Part shown: positions 22,248 to 30,888 of the stretch, piece after piece
How positions within the stretch are numbered: position 1 is the first letter of the stretch
Layout: every line of letters starts with the position of its first letter
From: 2-12-FULL-65-11 sp049679965
GTDB lineage: Bacteria > Acidobacteriota > Vicinamibacteria > Vicinamibacterales > CAVVIG01
Reading direction: 5' to 3'
Assembly: GCA_049679965.1 (NCBI GenBank)
Contig: JBAUGX010000082.1
Location: forward strand, 1 to 37,785
Length of the DNA: 37,785 nucleotides
Position numbers and translations under genes: made by a program
The notes under the pieces: generated by a model
Told to the model about the DNA's origin: nothing
What the model saw: only the letters and a program-made list of their open reading frames with translations
The model's database searches: none

Positions 22248-23708
22248 CTAATCCGGTCGATGCAGGTGCTCCGAGGGATCCGTGCCGAGCCCGACCATGC
22301 CCATCAAGCCGCCCTCCGCATGGTCGAGAATGTGGCAGTGGTACATCCAGCTCCCTATGCGGTCGTCGAAGCGCACGACGAACCGCAACGCGTTCCGGAA
22401 CGGCACGTTGACGGTGTCCTTCCAGGCCAGCGGACGCACCGGCACGCCATTGCCGTCGAGCACCTGGAAGAAGAACCCGTGCAGGTGAAGTGGATGCGAC
22501 CATGGCGTCGTGTTGCTGACCGTCCAGAGCTGCGTCTCGCCGGGCTTGGCGAGGATGGGCTTGCCTTGGGAGAACGGCGCGCCGTTGACACGGTATTCAA
22601 ACGATCCGTCGGCCAGCTGAGCGATCGAGAATTCAACGTTGACCTTGGTCGCGCCGGCCAGGCTGAGCGGCGCAATGGCGCGCTGCACCTGCGGCCACGG
22701 CCGCGCCGCGAGCGGCGGCTCGTTGGCCATCGCGATCGTGATCAGATCTTCTGAAAACGGTCGCGCTTCGGTGCTGCCGAAGCCGCGATCGTAGAGGAGG
22801 GAGCGCAGCACGAGCTCGGTGCCGGGCGCGGCCCTCGGCGCGACGAGGATGTCCGCGCGCTCGCCCGGCGCCAGCACGAACCTGTCGAACTCCTCGGCAT
22901 ATTGCTGCAGGCCGCCGTCGCCGCCGATTCTCGTAAAGCGCTGTCCGTCAAGGTCCAGCTGAAAGTACCGACTCTTGGCCGCATTCACGATCCGCCAGCG
23001 CTGGGGCGCGCCCGATCGCATCACGAGCCGAGACTGTTGGCGCCCGTTGACGAGCACGCGGTTCCCCTCGCGCCCGAACGCCATTCCCGTCGAACCGCCC
23101 GTGTCCGGAGACTCCAGCGTGCCATCGTCGCGAAGCTCGATGTCACTCAGGACGAAGACGCGCTCGTCAATGCCAGGCATGCCGACGATCTCTGCGGGAT
23201 CGTCGACCAGGAACGCGCCGTAGAGACCGAAGCCGACCTGGGCGGCTGCCATGACGTGCGGGTGGTACCAGAAGAGGCCGGCGTCCGGCACGACAAAGTC
23301 GTAGACGAACGACTCGCCGGTCTTCACTTCCGGCTGCGACACGCCCGGCACGCCATCCATCTGAATCGGCACGCGGAGGCCGTGCCAGTGGACGGTGGTC
23401 GGCTGCGGTAGCCGGTTCGAGAAATGCACGATGAGCCGGTCGCCGACGCGGACGCGAATCAGTGGACCCGGAATGCTGCCGTTGTAGGTGAATGCCTCGA
23501 CGCGAACGCCGGGCGCGATCTCGACCTGTGCGACTCGCGCCTCCAGATTGATCTCGACGATTCGTGGATCGGGGTTGATGTCGGCGGCTTCGGGCAAACG
23601 TAGATGCCGATCGGATTCCGCTGGCAGGCGGTTGGTCTGGCCCGCGCCTCCGCTCGCGCAGAGAACCGACCAGAACGTCGCGACGCACCAAGCCGTCCGC
23701 ATTCGCAT
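22248..23708 (-). CDS. Exported multicopper oxidase (laccase/CueO-like)
   Basis: 486 residues with a signal peptide (MRMRTAWCVATFWSVLCASG). All four copper-binding motifs are intact: HWHG (about residue 103), FWYHPH (about 145), HPLHLHGF (about 417) and HCHILDHAEGGLM near the C-terminus, giving the type 1 Cys, two His and axial Met and the trinuclear cluster. Three cupredoxin domains are expected from the length. Such enzymes oxidise phenolics or Cu(I)/metal ions with reduction of O2 to water in the periplasm. The methionine-rich insert of CueO is absent, so a laccase or spore-coat-like role is as likely as copper resistance. A TAAGCT hexamer sits 6 nt before the ATG. Confidence 0.92.
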   Translation of the reverse strand: MRMRTAWCVATFWSVLCASGGAGQTNRLPAESDRHLRLPEAADINPDPRIVEINLEARVAQVEIAPGVRVEAFTYNGSIPGPLIRVRVGDRLIVHFSNRLPQPTTVHWHGLRVPIQMDGVPGVSQPEVKTGESFVYDFVVPDAGLFWYHPHVMAAAQVGFGLYGAFLVDDPAEIVGMPGIDERVFVLSDIELRDDGTLESPDTGGSTGMAFGREGNRVLVNGRQQSRLVMRSGAPQRWRIVNAAKSRYFQLDLDGQRFTRIGGDGGLQQYAEEFDRFVLAPGERADILVAPRAAPGTELVLRSLLYDRGFGSTEARPFSEDLITIAMANEPPLAARPWPQVQRAIAPLSLAGATKVNVEFSIAQLADGSFEYRVNGAPFSQGKPILAKPGETQLWTVSNTTPWSHPLHLHGFFFQVLDGNGVPVRPLAWKDTVNVPFRNALRFVVRFDDRIGSWMYHCHILDHAEGGLMGMVGLGTDPSEHLHRPD

Positions 23709-23714
23709 GCAGGC

Positions 23715-23720
23715 AGCTTA
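23715..23720 (-). promoter_or_regulatory. -10-like hexamer TAAGCT before the multicopper oxidase
   Basis: On the minus strand TAAGCT ends 6 nt before the ATG at 23708 with no Shine-Dalgarno sequence between, consistent with transcription starting at or next to the start codon. Confidence 0.35.
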
Positions 23721-23823
23721 GCAAGGCTGGCGCCAGGGCTCCTACAAAAGCTTTTTCCATGACCGGGAGGCCGGGTGCCGGAAATCCGGCGGCGGGTGAC
23801 GCCCGTTCAGCGTGGCGCGGATG

Positions 23824-23829
23824 TAAGAT
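23824..23829 (+). promoter_or_regulatory. -10-like hexamer TAAGAT before the M1 peptidase
   Basis: TAAGAT (preceded by TG, an extended -10 feature) ends 6 nt before the GTG start at 23836. No ribosome-binding site is seen. Same layout as at efp and the multicopper oxidase. Confidence 0.4.
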
Positions 23830-23835
23830 GCCTCG

Positions 23836-26427
23836 GTGTCGCGCACGTCTCTGGCGATTGGCATCGGTCTCCTCGTCATCGTAATCGCGGGGACGACGGC
23901 CTTGTTCCTGGCACCATGGCCCGAACCGGAAGTGTTTTCGCCCGGCATTTCGCTGACGCTCGCTGAGGATCGGGCCGCGCGCGTCTCGTCGCTCAAGTAC
24001 GACCTCAGCCTGAAGGTGCCCGTCGCCCGCACGGAGCCCGTGCGTGGGCGCGTGACGGGCTCCTTTACGCTGCGAGATGCCGCGCGATCCCTCGCCTTCG
24101 ACTTCGCGCAGCCGGCCGATCGCCTGCTCGGCGTGACCGCGAACGGCCGGACGCTCGCGGCACGCATCCAGAACGGGCACATCGTCATTCCCTCGAGCGC
24201 GCTGATCGACGGCGCCAACGTCATCACCGTCGAGTTTCTCGCCGGCGACGAGTCGCTCAATCGCAACGACGAGTTTCTATACTCGCTGTTCGTGCCCGCG
24301 CGGGCCTCGGTGGCGATTCCTTGCTTCGATCAGCCCGACCTCAAAGCGCGCTGGCGGCTCTCCCTCGAGATCCCGTCCGGATGGACTGCGGTGTCCAACG
24401 GCCGCGAGGCTGCACCGTTCGCGCTTGGACAAACCGCGGTGGTGTTCGACGAAACGCAACCGCTGCCGACGTATCTGTTCGGCTTCGCCGCCGGCAAGTT
24501 CAGCGTCGAGACGGCCGAGCGGCAGGGGCGGACGTTCCGGATGTTCCACCGCGAAACCGACGCCGCCAAGGTCGCGCGCAACAGCGGGGCCATCTTCGAT
24601 CTGCACGCGCAGGCGCTCGGCTGGCTCGAGGAGTACACCGGCATCCCGTACGCGTTCGGCAAATTCGACTTCGTGCTGATTCCGTCGTTTCAGTTTGGCG
24701 GCATGGAGCACGCCGGCGCCATCTACTACAACGCCGCCGGCCTGATGCTGGACGAAACGGCGACGCAGAATCAGCTGCTCGGCCGTGCCAGCGTCATCGC
24801 GCACGAGACGTCGCACATGTGGTTCGGGGATCTCGTGACCATGAAGTGGTTCAACGACGTGTGGATGAAGGAAGTGTTCGCCAACTTCATGGCAGCGAAG
24901 ATCGTCAACCCGTCGTTTCCGACCGTCAATCACGACCTGCGGTTCCTGTTCCAGAATTATCCCGTCGCCTACGACGTCGATCGCACCGAGGGCGCCAATC
25001 CCATCCGTCAGGAGCTGGCCAACCTGAACGAGGCGGGGAGCCTGTACGGCGCCATCATTTATCAGAAGGCGCCGATCGTCATGCGCCAGCTCGAGCTCTT
25101 GATGGGCGCCGACGCGTTTCGCGATGGGCTGCGCCAATATCTCAAGGCGCACGCCTTTGGCAACGCGACCTGGTCCGACCTCGTGAGCATTCTCGACGCG
25201 CGCACACCGGAGGACGTCGCGGCCTGGAGCCGCGCGTGGGTCGAGGAGTCCGGCCGGCCCACCGTACGGACCAGGCTCGACGTCTCGGGCGGGCGCGTCA
25301 ATCGGCTGTCGTTTGTGCAGGAGGATGCGCGCGCACGGAAGCTGGCCTGGCCGGAGCGGCTGCAGGTCATCGTCGGCGTGCCCGGCGGGCCGCGCACTTT
25401 CGACGTCACGATCGCCGGCGGCGAGACCGTGGTGCCGGAGGCGGCTGGGCTGCCGGCGCCCGACTGGGTCCTGCCCGTGGGTCGCGGCCTCGGGTACGCC
25501 TTCTTCGATCTCGATCAGGCAACCAACGCCTACCTTGCGACCTCTCTCCACGAGATCCGTGACCCGCTCACGCGCGGCGCGGCTCTTGTGGCACTGTGGG
25601 AATCAATGCTCGAGGGCCGCGTCGCGCCCGCGAGTGTGCTGCAGGAGTTGCGAACAGCGCTGCCGCGCGAGACCGACGAGCTCAACGTCCAACAGATGCT
25701 GGACTATCTGAGGGTGACGTTCTGGCGATTCGTCCCCGCCGGCGATCGGCTCGCGCTCGCGCCCGGTCTGGAGACGCTCCTGCGCGCGGGCCTCGATCGC
25801 GCGGCGACGACCAGCGCAAAGGCCGCCTGGTTCGGAGCCCTGCGCAGCGTGGCGCTCACGCCGGAGACGCTCGCGTGGCTCAAGCAGGTGTGGTCGCATG
25901 AAGTGACGATCGCCTTGCTGCCCTTGGCCGAGCCTGACGAAGCCGACCTGGCGTTTGACCTCGCCCTTCGCGAGGTGCCGGGCACCGCGATGATGCTCGA
26001 CGCACAGCTCCTCCGGTTCAAGAATCCCGACCGCAAGGCCCGGTTCCAGTTCGTGATTCCTGCGCTCTCGGCCGATCCGGCCGTGCGGGATGCATTCTTT
26101 GCCGGCCTGAAGGACGTGAAGAACCGGACGCACGAGGCGTGGGTGCTCGACGCCGCGCGCTACTTGAACCATCCACTGCGAGCCGCTTCGTCTCGGAAGT
26201 ACATTCGGCCCTCGCTCGATCTCGTGCTCGAGATCCAGCGCACGGGCGACATCTTCTTTCCCAAGCGATGGGCCGACGCGGCGCTGAGTGGGTATCAGTC
26301 CGGGCAGGAGGCGGCCGAAGTCCGGACCTTCATCAACAGCCTGCCGGCCGACTACCCGCCGCGCCTGCGTTGGGTGGTTGTGGCCTCAGCCGATCAGTTG
26401 TTTCGCGCCGCGAAGCTGCTGAACTGA
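23836..26427 (+). CDS. Membrane-anchored M1-family zinc aminopeptidase
   Basis: 863 residues from GTG at 23836. One N-terminal membrane segment (LAIGIGLLVIVIAGTTALFL) anchors the enzyme with its domains outside the cytoplasm. The M1 signature is complete: the zinc site HETSH (323-327) with Glu346 in VWMKEVFANF (HExxH-x18-E). The exopeptidase motif reads GGMEH (288-292) where most members have GAMEN. Domain order is an N-terminal beta domain, the catalytic domain and a long helical ERAP-like C-terminal part with segments such as WVVVASADQLFRA. M1 enzymes remove N-terminal residues from peptides. Here it would act on periplasmic peptides, perhaps for nutrition. A perfect hairpin terminator follows 9 nt after the stop. 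Confidence 0.93.
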   Translation: MSRTSLAIGIGLLVIVIAGTTALFLAPWPEPEVFSPGISLTLAEDRAARVSSLKYDLSLKVPVARTEPVRGRVTGSFTLRDAARSLAFDFAQPADRLLGVTANGRTLAARIQNGHIVIPSSALIDGANVITVEFLAGDESLNRNDEFLYSLFVPARASVAIPCFDQPDLKARWRLSLEIPSGWTAVSNGREAAPFALGQTAVVFDETQPLPTYLFGFAAGKFSVETAERQGRTFRMFHRETDAAKVARNSGAIFDLHAQALGWLEEYTGIPYAFGKFDFVLIPSFQFGGMEHAGAIYYNAAGLMLDETATQNQLLGRASVIAHETSHMWFGDLVTMKWFNDVWMKEVFANFMAAKIVNPSFPTVNHDLRFLFQNYPVAYDVDRTEGANPIRQELANLNEAGSLYGAIIYQKAPIVMRQLELLMGADAFRDGLRQYLKAHAFGNATWSDLVSILDARTPEDVAAWSRAWVEESGRPTVRTRLDVSGGRVNRLSFVQEDARARKLAWPERLQVIVGVPGGPRTFDVTIAGGETVVPEAAGLPAPDWVLPVGRGLGYAFFDLDQATNAYLATSLHEIRDPLTRGAALVALWESMLEGRVAPASVLQELRTALPRETDELNVQQMLDYLRVTFWRFVPAGDRLALAPGLETLLRAGLDRAATTSAKAAWFGALRSVALTPETLAWLKQVWSHEVTIALLPLAEPDEADLAFDLALREVPGTAMMLDAQLLRFKNPDRKARFQFVIPALSADPAVRDAFFAGLKDVKNRTHEAWVLDAARYLNHPLRAASSRKYIRPSLDLVLEIQRTGDIFFPKRWADAALSGYQSGQEAAEVRTFINSLPADYPPRLRWVVVASADQLFRAAKLLN

Positions 26428-26436
26428 TAGTTGAAG

Positions 26437-26462
26437 TAGGCGGGTCCTTTCGGACCCGCCTA
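26437..26462. terminator. Bidirectional hairpin terminator
   Basis: Perfect 11-bp stem taggcgggtcc/ggacccgccta with a tttc tetraloop, lying exactly between two converging genes (stops at 26427 and 26469). No T-tract on the + side. Its placement supports shared use by both genes. Confidence 0.75.
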
Positions 26463-26468
26463 GGATCC

Positions 26469-27005
26469 CTACTGCCGCTCGAGCACGATCACGTTCTGAC
26501 CGGCCTGCGCACCCTGCGCGTTGAAGTTCTTGATGGTCTCGGTCAACGTCTTGCCGTCGCTCGAGATGACGAGCGTCGCTGTGTTGTTGACGACCATCCC
26601 GGTCTTGTTCGTGTACTCCAGCGTGGAGGGATTGACGATCTTGTACGCCCTGGTCGGCATGGGCTTGGTGCCTGCCTCGAGGAACGTGAGCAGGTCGCCC
26701 TGATTGAACACCGCCGTCGCCACGCCGTCGAGCTTACCGGACCACACGTTGGCCAGCGCCGGCTGTCCGAGCGCATTGACGTTGAGGCGGACTTCGGCGA
26801 TCAGGCCGTTCCCGCGGTCGATGTAGTTGCGTCCACCCACAAAACCCGCGGCGACCGGTTTGGGACCGGGAAAATACGTCGACTTCTCAACATTGGTTTC
26901 CCAGAGCCCGATGATCGGGCTCATAGTCGAGACGGGGCTCTGCGCCTGCGGCGCCAACGTGCCCAGGGCCAACATCGCACAGACGACGATAGCGATACGT
27001 TTCAT
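26469..27005 (-). CDS. Exported protein of unknown function
   Basis: 178 residues from the ATG at 27005, with AAGGAG 7 nt upstream. The signal peptide is MKRIAIVVCAMLALGTLAPQAQS. The mature part begins IIGLWETNVEKSTYFPGPKP, like a recurrent Acidobacteriota type of secreted protein in which a Trp-x3-x-Lys-Ser segment is followed by beta-strands. The rest is beta-rich and ends with GQNVIVLERQ. Cys is absent from the mature protein. This suggests a small lipocalin-like or jelly-roll periplasmic protein, but this is inference and I do not know a function. It lies alone between the hairpin at 26437-26462 and a glycosyltransferase gene that ends 39 nt upstream on the same strand. Confidence 0.75.
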   Translation of the reverse strand: MKRIAIVVCAMLALGTLAPQAQSPVSTMSPIIGLWETNVEKSTYFPGPKPVAAGFVGGRNYIDRGNGLIAEVRLNVNALGQPALANVWSGKLDGVATAVFNQGDLLTFLEAGTKPMPTRAYKIVNPSTLEYTNKTGMVVNNTATLVISSDGKTLTETIKNFNAQGAQAGQNVIVLERQ

Positions 27006-27044
27006 ACTGACTCTCCTTTTGCTGAGTTTCCAGCAGTGGACATC

Positions 27045-28172
27045 CTACAGCACTTCCGCGACGATGGCGGCAATCCTCTTGCCGCTCGCGTCCCAGTTGA
27101 GTCTTGTGACAAACGTCTGTCGCGCCTGGCGGCGGAGCCGCTGATAGCTCCCGTCCCCGATGACGCGCAACACCCTATCCACGTAGTCCTGCGCGGTGTT
27201 TGATCGTGAGAGAAATCCGTTCTGTCCGTCCACCACAAGCGACGACAGCCCGCCAGTATCGTGCGCGAGCACCGGGATGCCGTAGGCATTCGCTTCGCAC
27301 ACCACCAGGCCGTAACACTCCTCGTGCGACGGGCACATCAGGAAGTCGGCCTCGCCGAGCAATCGATCGAGCTCGCGCCTGTGATCTGGATGCGCCTTGT
27401 CCAGAAACCCGTGCACCACAATCGTGGGGTCGGCGTTGGCGAACGGCGGATGGCATCCGACAATGTGCAGCACCGCGTTGACGTTCCTGCTCTGAAGAAG
27501 CCTGATGGCCTCGCACGCGACGGCGCCTCCTTTTCGCTCCCATTCTTTCCCGATGAACAGAAAGTTGATGGGATCGGAAACGCCTCGCTCGAGCCGTGGC
27601 TTGTCTGGCACCTCGTCGAGATTCGCGCCAAACGGTACGACATGGACCTTCCCTCGATCCGTGCCGTAATCGTTGACGGCAGAATCCGCCGCCCACCTGG
27701 AAGCGAAGATGGCTTTCGACGCCTTCCGCAACGCCAGCCGTTCCATGCGATGGCCGTCGGCAATCGTTCGCTCCGACAGATTCTTGAAGTAGTACCCGAC
27801 CATGGTCGCAAACGTCGCGTCGGCGTAGGTGACGAGCGGCAGCGGCGACTGCACGTAGGCCACGGCGATGGTGGCTCCGGCCGCGAACAGCAGGTCGAAC
27901 CTGCCGCGGGTCAGCTTGTCCTCTATCTGCGTCGCGTAGTGCCGCCCGGAGAATTCCGTCCGATCCAGGAAGAAATCCTTCCCGTAGATTGTCTGAGAGA
28001 GTTTTCGCCGTGCGCGATCGACCAACGGCCGTTTGCGCGGGAGGGGGCCTATGTTGGTGACGTCGCCGACGTGCCGCTGCAGCATCGCGCCGATGTGATA
28101 ACAGGACCCCGACCAACTGCCGATGTCGGTCGCGTCGTAGATGGTGATGTACGCAACTCGTGGCCTCGGCAA
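27045..28172 (-). CDS. Glycosyltransferase, GT4-type
   Basis: 375 residues from TTG at 28172, 7 nt after the upstream stop; no better start is visible. It is a GT-B-fold retaining glycosyltransferase with an N-terminal acceptor domain (PRVAYITIYDATDIGSWSG), the second-domain start NFLFIGKEWERKGG with the usual Lys/Arg-Lys donor-diphosphate contact, and the GT4 signature SHEECYGLVVCEANAYGIPV containing the EX7E element. A C-terminal helix ends LNWDASGKRIAAIVAEVL. It transfers a sugar from a nucleotide donor to an unknown acceptor in the cytoplasm. It appears to be in an operon behind the PQQ-type dehydrogenase. No polysaccharide cluster surrounds it. Confidence 0.88.
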   Translation of the reverse strand: MPRPRVAYITIYDATDIGSWSGSCYHIGAMLQRHVGDVTNIGPLPRKRPLVDRARRKLSQTIYGKDFFLDRTEFSGRHYATQIEDKLTRGRFDLLFAAGATIAVAYVQSPLPLVTYADATFATMVGYYFKNLSERTIADGHRMERLALRKASKAIFASRWAADSAVNDYGTDRGKVHVVPFGANLDEVPDKPRLERGVSDPINFLFIGKEWERKGGAVACEAIRLLQSRNVNAVLHIVGCHPPFANADPTIVVHGFLDKAHPDHRRELDRLLGEADFLMCPSHEECYGLVVCEANAYGIPVLAHDTGGLSSLVVDGQNGFLSRSNTAQDYVDRVLRVIGDGSYQRLRRQARQTFVTRLNWDASGKRIAAIVAEVL

Positions 28173-28179
28173 AGCTTCG

Positions 28180-29931
28180 CTACAGGCGCGAGGGAACGAG
28201 CAGGCGAATCACGCCATCGGCCTTGTTGAGCACGAAGATCTGGCCGTCGGGTCCGGGACCGAAGCGCAGATCCGCGCGCGTTGCCGGCGGCTTGCCCAGG
28301 ACGGCCACTTTCGCCTGAATCAGCTGGAGAAGCGTCGTGCGTGTGCCCTTGTCGATGAACAGCACGCGGCGGATCGCGTCCTGTCCCCCCCTTGGGAGCG
28401 CGTCGGCGCTGAAGTAGAAGATCTCCCCGCTCGGGTTGTCGCCGAAGAGCACCAGCCCCGTCAGTTGACGGATCTCGGTCCGCCGGTAGACGCAGCACAT
28501 CGTGACGGCGGACTGGGGCTGAAACAAGGGGTCCGCCTGGCCGTACTCGACCAACGGATAGGTGATCGCCGGGTCGCCGCGCAGGTTGTCCACTGTGATC
28601 CCGCGGCCGGCAAACGGGTAGCTGCCCTCCCATTTGTTCCACCCGAGGTTGGCGCCGGCCGTCACCAGGCTGACCTTCTCCACAACGTTCTGGCCGATGT
28701 CGGCGACGAACATGTTGCCGTTTCTCGGGTCCCACGCAAAGCGCTGCGGATTGCGCAGACCCACGGCGTAGATTTCGCGGAGTGTATCGCCGCCGGCACT
28801 GACGAACGGGTTGTTGGCGGGAATGCCGTACTTGCCGTTCGCGCTGTTGCTGCCGAGCGGGTCGATGCGCAGGATCTTGCCGAACGCCGAGGCGCGGTTC
28901 TGCGCGAGGCTGAGCGGATCGCCGCCGCTGCCGCCGTCGGCGAACCCGATGTACAGCAGCCCGAAGTCGGGACTGGCCGGCGTCGCGAGCGGATTGAACG
29001 TCAGGTGGCCGGCGTTGTGGTTCGCGAAGGGCTGCTCCCAGCGCATCAGCTCGCGCGGCGCGCCGCCGTCGTACGTCGAGGCGCCGGGTGTTCTGGCGGT
29101 CCATTCGAGCAGGACCGTGTCGTGCGTGTTGGTGGTGGCGCCGAGCGGCCTGAAGTCTGGCGGCGGATCGACGTTGGCGGTGTCCGTGATCACGTAGATC
29201 TTGCCGAAGCCCGGTGTGCCGGCCTGGCCGAATTGGGGATGAAGGGCGAAGCTTTGGACGCCGCGCTCCCGGCCAGTGGCGTTGACGCGCACGCCCCATT
29301 CGGCGGCATTGACATCGAGGTACCGCACCACCGTTTTGCCGTCGTAGCTGACGCTGTGGAGCGGACCGCGCATGTCGTTGACGAACATGCGGCGCGTGCC
29401 CGGCTCGTCGACGAGCAGCATCATCCTGGCCGGTTGGCCGTCGCTGTCGGGAATCGAGGCGAACTCGACAAACTCCACCGTGATGGCGCCGTCGGCCGCG
29501 GGGATGGGCGTGGGGAACGGATCGGCCGGTGTCTGGGCGACCGCGAGGGCGGCCATCAGCGTCGCGGCCAGCACCACGTGAGAGGGTCGGACAGTCGGCA
29601 TTTCTCGCTTCTTCGTCAGCGATCTGAAATGGACCTCGGCGTAGGCGACGCCGCCCGTGTCATCCAGATTGATTTCAAAGTCGTACCCTTCTCGTTCGAG
29701 GCAGCCGCGCACCTGGCCCACCATGCGCATCGCCAGCGGGCTCAGCTCGTCTTTCGTCTTGCCCGGCTCGGCCAGCAGCGTCACCCAGGCATCCTTCTGG
29801 CTCCGCGACGGCTTCTTCGCCATCTGGAAGCCATTCCTGCACTTCTTCACGAGGTACTCCTTCAGTTCGTCCTCGGGAAGGTCCTTCACGCGGTTCCAGG
29901 ATTCCACCCAACCTCGCGCTCTCGCAAACAT
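28180..29931 (-). CDS. PQQ-dependent soluble-glucose/sorbosone-dehydrogenase-like protein with an N-terminal extra domain
   Basis: 583 residues if the ATG at 29931 is used; it has AAGGA 6 nt upstream, the best start. Residues 1-110 (MFARARGWVESWNRVKD...) are Lys/Glu-rich, helical and cytosolic in character. An internal Met at 111 (ATG at 29601) then begins a textbook signal peptide, VVLAATLMAALAVAQTP, followed by a beta-propeller of the glucose/sorbosone dehydrogenase type: RGVQSFALHPQFGQ, HNAGHLTFNPL, YIGFADGGSGGDPLS, GKILRIDP, EIYAVGLRNPQRFAWDP and NLGWNKWEGSYPFAG. These propellers use PQQ and Ca2+ to oxidise sugars in the periplasm. A cytosolic domain before an export signal is anomalous: either two genes whose separating stop was lost, or a real fusion. 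The alternative CDS is 28180-29601 (473 residues). Confidence 0.8.
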   Translation of the reverse strand: MFARARGWVESWNRVKDLPEDELKEYLVKKCRNGFQMAKKPSRSQKDAWVTLLAEPGKTKDELSPLAMRMVGQVRGCLEREGYDFEINLDDTGGVAYAEVHFRSLTKKREMPTVRPSHVVLAATLMAALAVAQTPADPFPTPIPAADGAITVEFVEFASIPDSDGQPARMMLLVDEPGTRRMFVNDMRGPLHSVSYDGKTVVRYLDVNAAEWGVRVNATGRERGVQSFALHPQFGQAGTPGFGKIYVITDTANVDPPPDFRPLGATTNTHDTVLLEWTARTPGASTYDGGAPRELMRWEQPFANHNAGHLTFNPLATPASPDFGLLYIGFADGGSGGDPLSLAQNRASAFGKILRIDPLGSNSANGKYGIPANNPFVSAGGDTLREIYAVGLRNPQRFAWDPRNGNMFVADIGQNVVEKVSLVTAGANLGWNKWEGSYPFAGRGITVDNLRGDPAITYPLVEYGQADPLFQPQSAVTMCCVYRRTEIRQLTGLVLFGDNPSGEIFYFSADALPRGGQDAIRRVLFIDKGTRTTLLQLIQAKVAVLGKPPATRADLRFGPGPDGQIFVLNKADGVIRLLVPSRL

Positions 29932-29971
29932 GTCAGTCCTTCCACGCCGCCAGCCCCGCGGCGACCAGTGC

Positions 29972-29994
29972 ATATTATGAGACGCGAACGTTCG
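29972..29994 (-). promoter_or_regulatory. Promoter-like TAATAT with adjacent palindrome
   Basis: In the 159-bp divergent gap, the minus strand has TAATAT (29977 to 29972) about 40 nt before the ATG at 29931, and just upstream a perfect 10-bp palindrome cgaacgttcg (29985-29994) that could be an operator. No clear -35 was found. The + side carries only an A/T-rich stretch before 30091. Confidence 0.35.
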
Positions 29995-30090
29995 ACGGAC
30001 AACCGACTCTTTGGTTCGATCTTCCGGTCGGCTCCATCATGGATTACAGTCGGCGTGGAAGCGTTCTTTATTTTCTTGGAGAATCCGCGT

Positions 30091-30843
30091 ATGAGAGGTC
30101 GGCTCGTTGTCTCGCTTGCCATTGCGTCGGCGCTCGCGGCGGCGTGCGGGCAAGCGCCTGCGCCAGGGGCATCAGGAATTGTCGGAGCACCCGCGCCGGA
30201 ACGCGGAACTATCAGAGGGCGCGTCCGGTTGACGGGAACGCCGCCAGACAATCCCGAAATCAGGATGCGCGCCGATCCGATGTGCGCCATGGCGAACGCC
30301 GGTCGGCGCCCGGTCCAGGAAATTGTCGTGGCCGGCCCCGACGGCAGCCTCGCCAACGTCTTCGTTCGGCTGCAAGGATCTGTTCCCGCGACGACCCCGC
30401 CGGTCACCCCGGTAGACATCGACCAAGTCGGATGCATCTACCGTCCACGGATGGTCGGCGTTCAGATCGGGCAGCCGCTTCGCGTTCGCAATAGCGATCC
30501 CGGCCTTCACAACGTGCACGGCGTGTCCGCAGGCCGCGAGGGATTCAACGTCGGCCAGCCCATGGCGGGAATGGTCAACGAGTTCCGGTTGAAAGACGAG
30601 GGCATCCTGCGGCTGCAATGCGACGTGCACACATGGATGGTCGCGTTTGTCGGCGTCGTCAGCCACCCATATTTCGCTGTCACGGGCACGACGGGCAGCT
30701 TCGAGCTCCGCGACGTACCCGTCGGCGCCTACACCATCGAAGCGTGGCACGAACGGTACGGCCCGCTCACGATGAGCGTGCGCGTCGAGGCCGGCGGCGT
30801 CTCGGACGTCGACTTCACCTATTCCGGTGGGGACAAACGGTGA
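30091..30843 (+). CDS. Lipoprotein with cupredoxin-like copper site and a CarboxypepD_reg-like tail
   Basis: 250 residues from the ATG at 30091, with GGAG 9 nt upstream. The N-terminus ends in a lipobox (ALAAACGQ), so it should be lipidated at the outer face of a membrane. The centre looks like a plastocyanin-type domain: a His in NSDPGLHNVHG and the cluster LQCDVHTWM give the His-Cys-His-Met set of a type 1 copper centre. After it, FELRDVPVGAYTIEAWHERY is typical of a carboxypeptidase-regulatory-like beta-sandwich. It may carry electrons in the periplasm; a partner is not shown, but a multicopper oxidase and a PQQ-type dehydrogenase lie within 8 kb. It is divergent from the PQQ gene and convergent with the E1 gene. 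Confidence 0.8.
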   Translation: MRGRLVVSLAIASALAAACGQAPAPGASGIVGAPAPERGTIRGRVRLTGTPPDNPEIRMRADPMCAMANAGRRPVQEIVVAGPDGSLANVFVRLQGSVPATTPPVTPVDIDQVGCIYRPRMVGVQIGQPLRVRNSDPGLHNVHGVSAGREGFNVGQPMAGMVNEFRLKDEGILRLQCDVHTWMVAFVGVVSHPYFAVTGTTGSFELRDVPVGAYTIEAWHERYGPLTMSVRVEAGGVSDVDFTYSGGDKR

Positions 30844-30888
30844 CGGCTATGCCGTCTTGGTCTTTCAAGGGCGGCGTCAAGCGGCACG

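Noticed and set aside
24277..25551. 424-codon minus-strand and 413-codon plus-strand frames within the M1 peptidase
   Set aside because: Both overlap the conserved zinc-site region of the peptidase in other frames and show no recognisable motifs.
26139..27203. 354-codon + strand frame crossing the hairpin at 26437-26462
   Set aside because: It spans a terminator and is antisense to a gene with signal peptide and Shine-Dalgarno sequence.
28141..30090. Long + strand extension of the lipoprotein frame
   Set aside because: It is antisense to the PQQ-type dehydrogenase; the real start at 30091 has a Shine-Dalgarno sequence and is followed at once by a lipoprotein signal.
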